From: Streptomyces zagrosensis
GTDB lineage: Bacteria > Actinomycetota > Actinomycetes > Streptomycetales > Streptomycetaceae
Assembly (NCBI RefSeq): GCF_014203645.1
Contig: NZ_JACHJL010000001.1
Coordinates: forward strand, 496,001 to 560,000
Length of the DNA stretch: 64,000 nt
Direction of reading: 5' to 3'
Part shown: positions 9,079 to 16,140 of the stretch, one piece after another
Layout of the letters: every line of letters starts with the position of its first letter
Numbering within the stretch: position 1 is the stretch's first letter
Notes under the pieces: model-generated
Databases searched by the model: none
Told to the model about the DNA's origin: nothing
What the model saw: only the letters and a program-made list of their open reading frames with translations
Program-made: the position numbers and the translations under genes

Positions 9079-9115
9079 CCCTCGCACTCGATCTGAGTGA
9101 GACAGCCAGGGGTCC
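9075..9115 (+). promoter_or_regulatory. Second leader hairpin downstream of SAM-IV
   Basis: Stem GGACCCCT (9075-9082) / AGGGGTCC (9108-9115) enclosing a nested CACTC/GAGTG hairpin (9085-9099). Its 5' arm begins at the end of the aptamer, so it is a candidate switching helix. Confidence 0.5.
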
Positions 9116-9137
9116 TGGTGGTCGAGGGAGATTCTCC

Positions 9138-9158
9138 GTGAATCAGCGAATGCGTTAG
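9138..9158 (+). CDS. Possible six-residue leader peptide
   Basis: GTG-started micro-ORF encoding MNQRMR with a GGGAG ribosome-binding site (9126-9130) 7 bp upstream. Its TAG stop overlaps the first bases of the terminator stem that follows. The arrangement resembles a translated leader in front of an attenuator, but the peptide carries no run of a regulatory amino acid. Speculative. Confidence 0.3.
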   Translation: MNQRMR

Positions 9159-9176
9159 GGCTTCGAGCCCCTTTTT
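9158..9176 (+). terminator. Intrinsic terminator in the SAM-IV leader
   Basis: Stem GGGCT / AGCCC with a TCG loop, followed by CTTTTT. A T-run terminator is unusual in this GC-rich genome. It lies between aptamer and gene and is probably the expression platform. Confidence 0.7.
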
Positions 9177-9357
9177 CCCGCTGACCGGTTTTCCGGTCCT
9201 CCGGTTATTCCGGCCCTTGACCTGCTCGCATGAGCTCCGCCGCCTGCGTGTCAGGGCCGTTTCTGCACCAGCCGATGGCGGCGCCATCGGTCGTGCGTTT
9301 CCTCAAAGCCATGCGGCTTCCTCGCTGCGAAGCCCTGCCCTGCCGGGAGATCTCGCC

Positions 9358-10866
9358 ATGTCCACGCACCCTTCTGCTACCGCCCCGGCCACCGCTTTGG
9401 CCGCATCTGCCCCGGCCCATGCCGCCGCCGGCGGGGCGCCCGCCGTTGCTGCTTCCGCTGGCGGCGCCGCGCCATCCGACCCCGCCTGCGCGCTCGCCAC
9501 GACCGCTGCGCCGTTGCCGGTGCTGGGTGCGGATGTACGGGTTCCGCTGGTCACCGGCGGCGAGGTCACCTACGCCGCGCTCGACTACGCCGCCAGCGCG
9601 CCCGCCCTGCGCCGGGTGTGGGACGACGTGGCCGCGTACGCCCCCTACTACGGCAGTGTGCACCGCGGCGCCGGCTACCTCTCACAGCTGTCCACCGACC
9701 TGTTCGAGACCAGTCGTGCCGATGTGGCAGCCTTCCTCGGCTGCCGCGCCGATGACCAGGTGATCTTCACCCGTTCCACCACCGACTCGCTCAACCTGCT
9801 GGCCGCCGTGCTGCCCACCGGCACCCGGGTGTTCGTGTTCGAGACCGAGCACCACGCGTCGCTGCTGCCCTGGGAGCGTCGCGAGGGCGTACAGGTGAGC
9901 TACCTCAGCGCCCCCCGGTCGCCGGGCGAGGCCGTGCAGACGCTGGAGCGCGCGCTGGCCGAGCAGCAGCGGGACGCGACGCCCGCCCTGGTCTGTGTGA
10001 CGGGTGCCTCGAATGTGACCGGAGAGCTGTGGCCGGTGCGGGAGCTGGCGCAGGCGGCGCACGCGCACGGCGCCCGGATCGTCCTTGACGCCGCGCAACT
10101 CGCGCCGCACCACCCGGTCAGCGTCGCGGAGTTGGACGTGGACTGGATCGCGTTCTCCGGGCACAAGCTGTACGCGCCGTTTGGCTCCGGGGTGCTCGCC
10201 GGGCGGTCGGACTGGCTGCGCGAAGCCGAGCCGTACCTCGCGGGTGGCGGCGCCAGCCGCACGGTGGCGCGGCGTGTGGACGGCGGGGTGGACGTCGAGT
10301 GGCACACCACCGCCGCCCGTCACGAGGCCGGTTCGCCCAACGTCATCGGCGTGTACGCGATCGCGGCGGCGTGCAAGGCGCTGACCGAGGCGGGGTTCGA
10401 CACGCTGGTGGCCAGGGAACAGCAGCTGATCGCGAAGGTACGAGACGGGCTCGCCGATGTGCCGCAGGTGCGGGTGCTCTCACTGTTCGGCGACGACGCG
10501 CCCCGAGTCGGAGTGCTCTCCTTCGTCGTGGACGGCTGGAACAGCTCGCACTTCGCGGCGGCATTGTCCGCGGAGTACGGGATCGGCGTACGAGACGGGC
10601 TGTTCTGCGCGCACCCGCTGGTGCGGACGCTGCTCGGTGGAGAGCAGACGGAGCCCGGGGAGTGCGGTGCGCCGGAGCAGGCCAACGGGCCTGGCGGCGC
10701 GGGTTCGCTCAACGCGATTCGGGTCAGCTTTGGTGCGGGAACGCCCGATGAGCACGTGGAGCGATTCGTGCGGGCGGTACGGGAACTGGTGCAGGACGGG
10801 GCGCGGTGGAGCTACCGCACCGAGGACGGCCGCTGCGTACCGGACCGCGGAGCAGCGGCGGCCTGA
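9358..10866 (+). CDS. Class V PLP-dependent aminotransferase, cysteine desulfurase-like
   Basis: 502 residues. A low-complexity Ala/Pro-rich N terminus of about 55 residues precedes a class V aminotransferase fold. The PLP lysine is K270 in FSGHKLYAPFG, and the cofactor-binding Asp is in VLDAAQLAPH. The fold is that of cysteine desulfurase/selenocysteine lyase; the exact substrate is unclear. The SAM-IV riboswitch upstream argues for a role in sulfur amino-acid metabolism. ATG 9358 is chosen because GGGAGA lies 7 bp upstream; an in-frame TTG at 9217 would add 47 residues but has no ribosome-binding site. Confidence 0.85.
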   Translation: MSTHPSATAPATALAASAPAHAAAGGAPAVAASAGGAAPSDPACALATTAAPLPVLGADVRVPLVTGGEVTYAALDYAASAPALRRVWDDVAAYAPYYGSVHRGAGYLSQLSTDLFETSRADVAAFLGCRADDQVIFTRSTTDSLNLLAAVLPTGTRVFVFETEHHASLLPWERREGVQVSYLSAPRSPGEAVQTLERALAEQQRDATPALVCVTGASNVTGELWPVRELAQAAHAHGARIVLDAAQLAPHHPVSVAELDVDWIAFSGHKLYAPFGSGVLAGRSDWLREAEPYLAGGGASRTVARRVDGGVDVEWHTTAARHEAGSPNVIGVYAIAAACKALTEAGFDTLVAREQQLIAKVRDGLADVPQVRVLSLFGDDAPRVGVLSFVVDGWNSSHFAAALSAEYGIGVRDGLFCAHPLVRTLLGGEQTEPGECGAPEQANGPGGAGSLNAIRVSFGAGTPDEHVERFVRAVRELVQDGARWSYRTEDGRCVPDRGAAAA

Positions 10867-10879
10867 GCACACTGGCGCT

Positions 10880-10901
10880 TCCCGGGCCCGCGGGCCCGGG
10901 A
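10880..10901. repeat. 22-bp perfect palindrome
   Basis: TCCCGGGCCCG followed at once by its complement CGGGCCCGGGA, 13 bp after the aminotransferase stop and between convergent genes. May act as a T-less terminator; with no loop it could also extrude as a cruciform. Confidence 0.6.
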
Positions 10902-11032
10902 GCCGTGCGGGCTTGATCCGGTGTCGCGCTCCCGGGTCTGGCTGCGCCGGGCGTAGCTGGGCGAGGGTGTGCCGCGCGAGGGTGGGCCAAATTCGCGTTC
11001 GACCTTCGACGGCACGTCCCGCGCCACCCAAG

Positions 11033-11078
11033 GCGCTACGGGGTCGAGCCCGCTACGGGGCGAGCCGCTACGAGTCGA
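11033..11078. repeat. Three imperfect direct repeats at a gene end
   Basis: Three copies of GCTACGGGGTCGAGCCC-like sequence; the third (GCTACGAGTCGAGCCC) contains the stop codon region of the minus-strand Lrp-type gene. Probably a local duplication of the gene end. Confidence 0.6.
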
Positions 11079-11349
11079 GCCCGATGGCGAACGCCGCCTC
11101 CAGGTCGTGCTGCGAGTACGTACGAAAGGCGATGTGCGTCTCCGTAGCGGCCACGCCGGGCACCTTGCTGATGCGGCCGGGGATGACGTCCGCCAGGTCA
11201 TCGTGTTCAGCCACTCGCACCATGGCGATCAGGTCGTGCGCGCCGGTGACCGAGTACACCTCGCTGACGCCCTCCAGCGCGGCGATCTTCTCGGCGATCT
11301 CGGGGATCTGGTCCACGCTGGTCTTGATGAGCACGATCGACGTGATCAC
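11068..11349 (-). CDS. Stand-alone Lrp/AsnC effector-binding domain protein
   Basis: 93 residues corresponding to the RAM/AsnC_trans_reg ligand-binding domain only, without a helix-turn-helix. Typical segments are the SVDQIPEIAEKIAAL helix, SVTGAHDLIAMV and a closing HIAFRTY strand. Such proteins form dimers or octamers and are thought to sense amino acids or modulate full-length Lrp regulators. The GTG start overlaps the stop of the rhomboid gene by 4 bp (GTGA), so the two form an operon. Effector and partner unknown. Confidence 0.88.
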   Translation of the reverse strand: MITSIVLIKTSVDQIPEIAEKIAALEGVSEVYSVTGAHDLIAMVRVAEHDDLADVIPGRISKVPGVAATETHIAFRTYSQHDLEAAFAIGLDS

Positions 11350-12086
11350 GGCTGGCTGTCTCCCTCGGTGGCCTGGACGGGCCCTTTCACTGTAGCCGGA
11401 CGCTTCGGGTCCGGCTCAGCCCCCGCCCGCCCGCGCCAGCAGGCCAGGGCGTAGAGGAAGCCGATGCCGAAGCCGATCAGATGTGCGAGATAGGCGACGC
11501 CGGGGCGGGGGCCGCTCTGGCGGGCGGCCAGCCATTGGAGTGTGCACCAAAACGGCAGGACCAGCCAGGCGGGAAAGCGCAGCGGTAGGAAGAACAAAAA
11601 GGGGAAGAGGCTGGTGACCCGGGCTTGCGGAAAGAGGAAGAGAAAGGCGCCGAGCACCCCGGAGATCGCCCCGGACGCCCCCACCAGCGGCTGGGTGGAC
11701 TCCGTGTGCGCAGCGGCGAAGCCGACGAGCGCTAGATAGCCGGTGGCCAGGTAGAACAGCAGGAATCGCAGCCGGCCAAGGCGTGCCTCGGCCATCGTCC
11801 CGAACACATGGAGGAAGAGCATGTTGCCCAGCAGGTGTAGCCAGTTCCCGTGGACGAAGAGGGCTGTCAGTGGGTCAAGGGCCAGTGGAACGGGACCGTC
11901 CCACAACTGCGCGGGCACCACACCCCAGCGCGCAAAGTAGTCGGCCTGCGCGCGCAGGAGTTCGGACCGGGCCCCATCCGGGGGAGACAGCTCGGCCGAT
12001 GGGCTGACCAAGAAGAGGAGACAGCAACTAGCGATGAGGGCATATGTCATGAGAGGGCCGTCGAACGACATCGCCTTCTTGAACAT
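11346..12086 (-). CDS. Rhomboid-family intramembrane serine protease
   Basis: 246 residues with about six transmembrane segments. The catalytic dyad is visible: Ser138 in VGASGAISG and His202 in YLAHLIGF. The HGNWLHLLGN motif (His79, Asn88) is in the second segment. Rhomboids cleave transmembrane substrates within the membrane; the physiological substrate is unknown. ATG 12086 is the only start giving the full first helix. It is translationally coupled to the downstream Lrp-domain protein. Confidence 0.93.
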   Translation of the reverse strand: MFKKAMSFDGPLMTYALIASCCLLFLVSPSAELSPPDGARSELLRAQADYFARWGVVPAQLWDGPVPLALDPLTALFVHGNWLHLLGNMLFLHVFGTMAEARLGRLRFLLFYLATGYLALVGFAAAHTESTQPLVGASGAISGVLGAFLFLFPQARVTSLFPFLFFLPLRFPAWLVLPFWCTLQWLAARQSGPRPGVAYLAHLIGFGIGFLYALACWRGRAGAEPDPKRPATVKGPVQATEGDSQP

Positions 12087-12247
12087 GTCCAGATCATCCC
12101 GTATCCGTATGAACCCGGCGGATCGCCTCGCCGAGTGCCGGGTACCGCTGTGGCCCCCACCCGACGTCCATCAGGCCGTAGGGTTACGGGAAGCACTCCC
12201 GCAGTCCGAGGGCGCACCGCGGTGGGGTCCGGGCGCTCCGGGGGCAG

Positions 12248-12273
12248 GCGGTAGGCCGTGTGTGGCCTACCGC
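12248..12273. other. 10-bp hairpin in a divergent intergenic region
   Basis: Perfect inverted repeat GCGGTAGGCC / GGCCTACCGC with loop GTGTGT, about 100 bp upstream of the zinc-ribbon gene and 160 bp upstream of the rhomboid gene. Could be an operator or a short-transcript terminator. Confidence 0.45.
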
Positions 12274-12373
12274 GCTTGGTGCGACGCGTGTGGACGCGGC
12301 CGTATCGCGCGGCAGGCCGGGCGGGAAACCGCGTGGGCCGCGAACGAACGCGAAGAAGACTAAGGACGACACC

Positions 12374-12613
12374 ATGGCCGTTCCCCAGCCGACAGCGGAC
12401 ACTCGCTGGCGCTGCACCTTGTGCGGCAACCTCACCCGCTTCGATGTGACCCGCTCGACCAAGGTGGTCGAGTACGTCCACCTCGACCTGGCCGGGGAGC
12501 ACAGGATCGAGGAGCGCGAGGTGGTCAGTGAGACTATTGAGTCGGTGCGCTGCCGCTGGTGTAACGCGGTCGATCAGATCGAGCTGGTGGACCGCCCGGG
12601 CGCGAGCGCCTGA
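12374..12613 (+). CDS. Small zinc-ribbon protein
   Basis: 79 residues with two CxxC knuckles, CTLCGN near residue 15 and CRWCN near residue 60, the hallmark of a zinc ribbon. Between them lie FDVTRSTKVVEYVHLDL and an acidic helix. Such proteins bind nucleic acid or partner proteins; no specific function is known to me. ATG 12374 is used because the two motifs sit normally behind it and the upstream in-frame sequence is low-complexity Arg-rich. It precedes the NYN-domain gene by 17 bp, so they are probably cotranscribed. Confidence 0.85.
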   Translation: MAVPQPTADTRWRCTLCGNLTRFDVTRSTKVVEYVHLDLAGEHRIEEREVVSETIESVRCRWCNAVDQIELVDRPGASA

Positions 12614-12630
12614 GAACGGAGCGGTGACAG

Positions 12631-14028
12631 GTGGTGGAGCGGACGAGCGGCCCAGACGCTGTTGATGGTGCTGGGGACGCCGGGGACTCTGGCGACTGCG
12701 AAGGCGCCGGCGAGGCTGCCGAGGTGCTCGACCGCCCGCTGCCCGAAGGGGTCAGGCATCGGGTCGTGTCCCTGGTCGCCGATGCCTTCGGCGGGTTGAC
12801 CGTTGGTGAGCTACCGCCTCAGTTGCGACAGTACGCCCGCTTCACCCCAACGCGCCGGGCGAAGTTCGCGGGAAACGCCATGGCCGTCGCCGTCGCGACG
12901 GTGCCGGCGTTCCGGCAGCGGATCGCCGCCCGGCTTCGTGAGACGCAGTCCGAGCTGGCCGAGGCCATCGACGCCGGATCGCCGCCGGCCGCTGCCGACC
13001 CGGTGGATGTCGCCGCCATCGCCTACGTGTTGCGGCCCACCGGCTGGGTCAAGCTCGTCGAGGCCGCCGGCGAGGAGGCGCAGCGGGTCAATGCCGAGCG
13101 CGCCGGGGAGCAGGTCCTTGACGAGCTACGGCGGGTGCGCGAAGAACTGGATCAGGTGCGCGCGGCAGCCCGCAGCGATGGGGACCGCGCGCGTACGGAG
13201 CTTGAGGCGGCCCGCAAGGAGGCCGACGCGCTCCAACGCAAGCTGCGCAGCGCGCTCAGCGACGTCCGGCGCGGTGAGGCGGCGCTGCGCAAGTCCGCCA
13301 GCGAACTGGAGGCCCAGCGCGCCGCCGCCGCGGCCGAGCAGGCGCGGGGCGAGGGGGAGGCGCGGCGCCTGAAGGCCAAGCTCGCCGAGACCGACGCGGC
13401 CCTTGAGGCCAGCCGCCGTGCCGTGCGCGAGGGACGCAGCGTGGAGGACATGCGCCTGCGGCTGTTGCTCGACACCATGCTCGATGCGGCTCAGGGGCTG
13501 CGCCGCGAACTGGCGTTGCCGCCCGCCTCCATGCGACCGGCCGACACGGTGGACGCCGTGGAGCCCGGCAAGATGACGCCCAAGGACATCGCGGCCCGCG
13601 CTCTGTCCGACATGGACCCCGCGCTGCTCGACCAACTCCTCGCCCTGCCGCAGGCCCATCTGGTGGTGGATGGTTACAACGTCACCAAGACCGGCTATCC
13701 GACGATGCCGTTGGAAAAGCAGCGGCTGCGGCTGCTCGGTGGCCTCGCGGTGCTCGCGGCGCAGACCGGCGCCGAGATGACCTGTGTCTTCGACGGGGCC
13801 GAGCTGGCCGCCCCGGTGCTGCTCGCGCCGCCGCGCGGGGTACGGGTGATGTTCAGCAAGCCGGGTGTGACCGCCGACGAGCTGATTCGGCAACTGGTGC
13901 GGGCCGAGCCACCCGGTCGGCCCGTGGTGGTGGTCTCCACCGACCGTGAGGTGGCCGATGGCGTGGCCAAGGCCGGGGCCCGCCCGGTGGCGTCCGCGCT
14001 GCTGCTCAAGCGCCTCGCGCGCACCTGA
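12631..14028 (+). CDS. NYN/PIN-like domain protein with long coiled coil
   Basis: 465 residues. An acidic start is followed by a helical domain (about 35-150), a long Ala/Arg/Glu coiled coil (about 150-270), and a C-terminal NYN (YacP-like) domain from about residue 340. Candidate metal-binding acidic positions are VVDGYN, VFDGAE and VSTDREVADG. NYN domains are PIN-like RNases acting in RNA or tRNA processing. GTG 12631 or 12634 may be the start. Its tight linkage to a zinc-ribbon gene suggests a shared RNA-related task (inference). Confidence 0.85.
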   Translation: MVERTSGPDAVDGAGDAGDSGDCEGAGEAAEVLDRPLPEGVRHRVVSLVADAFGGLTVGELPPQLRQYARFTPTRRAKFAGNAMAVAVATVPAFRQRIAARLRETQSELAEAIDAGSPPAAADPVDVAAIAYVLRPTGWVKLVEAAGEEAQRVNAERAGEQVLDELRRVREELDQVRAAARSDGDRARTELEAARKEADALQRKLRSALSDVRRGEAALRKSASELEAQRAAAAAEQARGEGEARRLKAKLAETDAALEASRRAVREGRSVEDMRLRLLLDTMLDAAQGLRRELALPPASMRPADTVDAVEPGKMTPKDIAARALSDMDPALLDQLLALPQAHLVVDGYNVTKTGYPTMPLEKQRLRLLGGLAVLAAQTGAEMTCVFDGAELAAPVLLAPPRGVRVMFSKPGVTADELIRQLVRAEPPGRPVVVVSTDREVADGVAKAGARPVASALLLKRLART

Positions 14029-14036
14029 TCCCCAGC

Positions 14037-14072
14037 GGCCAGGGCACTCGCCGACGTCGGCGCTCCCTGGCC
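14037..14072 (+). terminator. Terminator after the NYN gene
   Basis: Two-part inverted repeat GGCCAGGG ... GCCGAC / GTCGGC ... CCCTGGCC, 9 bp past the stop codon. Good stem-loop terminator. Confidence 0.75.
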
Positions 14073-14449
14073 CCAGCATCTCCTTGCCCCAGCATCTTTT
14101 TGGCCCGGCGCACCCCGGTGTCGGCCCGTACCGGAAGCGGCGTACCGGAAGCGCGCACGGGAAGCGGCCGGTGCGCCCCGCGGCGCGCTGGGGCGCGCAG
14201 GCTGCCGCTCACTGCGGTCGGTCCACCCGCGGCGCCGAATGGCGCGGCATCCGATCTGATAGCGGCTCATCTACGAGCAGCTTTGGACGAACCGGTCAAC
14301 TTCCGTCGGGTCGCGGGCAATGGCCGCGTATGTGCTGCTCGGAGGTGAGCTGTGTGTCAGTGTGGGGTCACCGAATGTGTGATGTTGGTAAAGGATGCGT
14401 CCGACGGCCAAGATTTTCCCCTGTGAGTTTGAACGGATCACGGGGAGGT
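14073..14449. other. Intergenic region, 377 bp
   Basis: No gene seen. Contains a direct repeat CCCCAGCATCT (near 14071 and 14087) and CGTACCGGAAGCG twice (14128-14155). Composition becomes less GC-rich from about 14270, as expected for the promoter of the leader that follows. Confidence 0.6.
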
Positions 14450-14612
14450 CACTAAGGTCGAGCCTCGAACCTTCGCGCGGTTGATCACTCATCCGGAGTG
14501 GCAGCGGAGGTACCGCCGAGTCTGTGCTGCCGACCCTCGCCCTGGGTGTCTGTGACACAGAGCCGGGTTAGCGCCCCAGCACCCGGTAGGCGGCTGGAGG
14601 AAGAAGGAGCTC
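14450..14612 (+). promoter_or_regulatory. Probable c-di-AMP (ydaO-type) riboswitch
   Basis: The leader of the NlpC/P60 gene contains elements of the actinobacterial ydaO class: a GCGGAGGTACCGC hairpin (14504-14516), a GGGTTAGC segment (about 14565), and the 3' signature ACCCGGTAGGCGG followed by GGAGGAAGAAGG. ydaO RNAs bind cyclic di-AMP and are known upstream of several Streptomyces cell-wall hydrolase genes including rpfA. Boundaries are approximate and the copy looks slightly divergent. Confidence 0.65.
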
Positions 14613-14619
14613 GCCCACT

Positions 14620-15711
14620 GTGGCGTCCCACCGTCGTCCCAAGCAGCCGAGCCGCACTCGGGTAACCGTCCTCACCGCGACCGCCGCCGCTGCCGTCGCC
14701 CTCACCTCGCAGGCCGCGCACGCCGACCCGAAGCCGACCAAGAAGGACGTCAAGGCTCAGGTTGACAAGCTGTACGAAGAGGCCGAGGTGGCCACCGAGA
14801 AGTACAACGGGGCCAAGGAAAAGCAGGACACCCTCGAACAGCAGGTGGACGCGCTCCAGGACAAGGTGGCACGCGGTCAGGGGGAGCTCAACCAGCTCCG
14901 TAACGGCCTGGGTTCGATGGCCACCGCCCAGTACCGCTCCGGCGGCGTGGACCCCTCCTTGCAGCTCATCCTCGCCTCAGACCCGGATGACTACCTGGAC
15001 AAGGCGTCCACGCTCAACCAGGTCAGCAGCAAGCAGGCGGGCTCCCTCAAGAAGATCGCCGACAAGCAGCGCACCCTCCAGCAGCAGCGTGAGGAGGCCG
15101 GCTCGAAGCTCAAGGACCTGGCCGAGACGCGCAAGGCGCTGGGCGGCAAGAAGAAGGACATCCAGGGCAAGCTCTCCAAGGCCCAGTCGCTACTCAACAC
15201 TTTGAGTGCCGAGGAACGCGCGAAGATCGCCGAGGCGGAGGAGCGCGCCAACCGCTCCGCCTCCGAGCGCGCCAACCTCGACACGAAAACCGGCGAGGAC
15301 ACGGGCAAGGACGCCGGCGGCACTGGTGACACCGGTGACACGGGCAAGGACGTGCCGGTGTCGGGCCGCGCCGGCGCCGCCCTCGCCGCCGCGAAGACCA
15401 AGATCGGTTCCCCGTACGTGTGGGGAGCCACCGGGCCGAGCTCCTTCGACTGCTCGGGACTCACCTCCTGGGCGTACGGCCAGGCTGACGTCTCGCTCGA
15501 TCGCACCTCGCAGGCGCAGGCCAACAACGGCACCCGCATTGGGCAGAGCGAACTCCAGCCCGGCGACCTGGTGCTCTTCTACGGGGACCTGCACCACATC
15601 GGTCTCTACGCGGGCAACGGCCAGGTGCTGCACGCCCCGAAGCCCGGCGCCAATGTGCGCTTCGAGTCGATCAACAACATGCCGTTCCAGTTCGGCGTCC
15701 GCGTCGGCTGA
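14620..15711 (+). CDS. Secreted NlpC/P60 peptidoglycan endopeptidase
   Basis: 363 residues. A twin-Arg-like n-region and signal peptide end near AHADP (residue 36). A coiled-coil hook domain follows (about 40-215), then a Thr/Gly/Asp-rich linker (TGDTGDTGKD), and a C-terminal NlpC/P60 domain. Catalytic Cys278 is in FDCSGLT, with His in DLHHIGLY and the third residue His in VLHAPKP. It hydrolyses D-gamma-glutamyl-mDAP bonds in peptidoglycan during growth or spore germination. GTG start with AGAAGGAG 10 bp upstream. The candidate c-di-AMP riboswitch precedes it, and a paralogue follows. Confidence 0.95.
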   Translation: MASHRRPKQPSRTRVTVLTATAAAAVALTSQAAHADPKPTKKDVKAQVDKLYEEAEVATEKYNGAKEKQDTLEQQVDALQDKVARGQGELNQLRNGLGSMATAQYRSGGVDPSLQLILASDPDDYLDKASTLNQVSSKQAGSLKKIADKQRTLQQQREEAGSKLKDLAETRKALGGKKKDIQGKLSKAQSLLNTLSAEERAKIAEAEERANRSASERANLDTKTGEDTGKDAGGTGDTGDTGKDVPVSGRAGAALAAAKTKIGSPYVWGATGPSSFDCSGLTSWAYGQADVSLDRTSQAQANNGTRIGQSELQPGDLVLFYGDLHHIGLYAGNGQVLHAPKPGANVRFESINNMPFQFGVRVG

Positions 15712-15724
15712 GTACATACTTCGG

Positions 15725-15753
15725 GCGCCCGGGCCGCACGGCGGCCCGGGCGC
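15725..15753 (+). terminator. Terminator after the first NlpC/P60 gene
   Basis: Perfect 13-bp stem GCGCCCGGGCCGC / GCGGCCCGGGCGC with loop ACG and trailing TTTCG, 14 bp after the stop. Confidence 0.9.
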
Positions 15754-16140
15754 TTTCGGTTGAGCGCCCGTCGCTGGCCTGTGCACACCGCGCGCAATTG
15801 CCGCTCTACGCCCCTGGGTTGGGCGCAGGCGAGGCGCCGCCGCCGACCGGTCGTCGGGGCTGTGGCGGTGCTGCTGCCCACGTCGAGCGACCGCTGCGCG
15901 GATACACGCGCCAACGTAGCGCCCGTTCGAGGGAACCGCCGGGCTTCGGGTTGACCGCCTGCCATGCCGGTGACCTGCACCTTGGGAGAGACGGGCAGGG
16001 CAGGGCGGCGCGTTGTGCGCCGAACGGTCCTTGGATGCTCCGTGGTCGTACGGCTACTGTCTGCGGCGCGGTCACGCCCTGTCGTACGCCTGTCCGTGGG
16101 CGCGGGGGACCGCTCCCAGCGGAAGGGAAAGCGGCCTCCA
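15754..16140. other. Intergenic region, 387 bp
   Basis: Between the two NlpC/P60 genes. In-frame codons extend the second gene upstream to 15964, but without signal peptide or ribosome-binding site. I find no riboswitch comparable to that of the first gene. It should contain the promoter of the second gene. Confidence 0.5.

Noticed and set aside
9230..9763. 177-codon open frame overlapping the start of the class V aminotransferase
   Set aside because: Pro/Arg-rich shadow of the aminotransferase frame; the real gene has the conserved motifs and a ribosome-binding site at 9358.
15964..16140. 59-residue N-terminal extension of the second NlpC/P60 protein
   Set aside because: Would bury the signal peptide; GTG 16141 matches the paralogue's N terminus and has an upstream GGAAGGGA.
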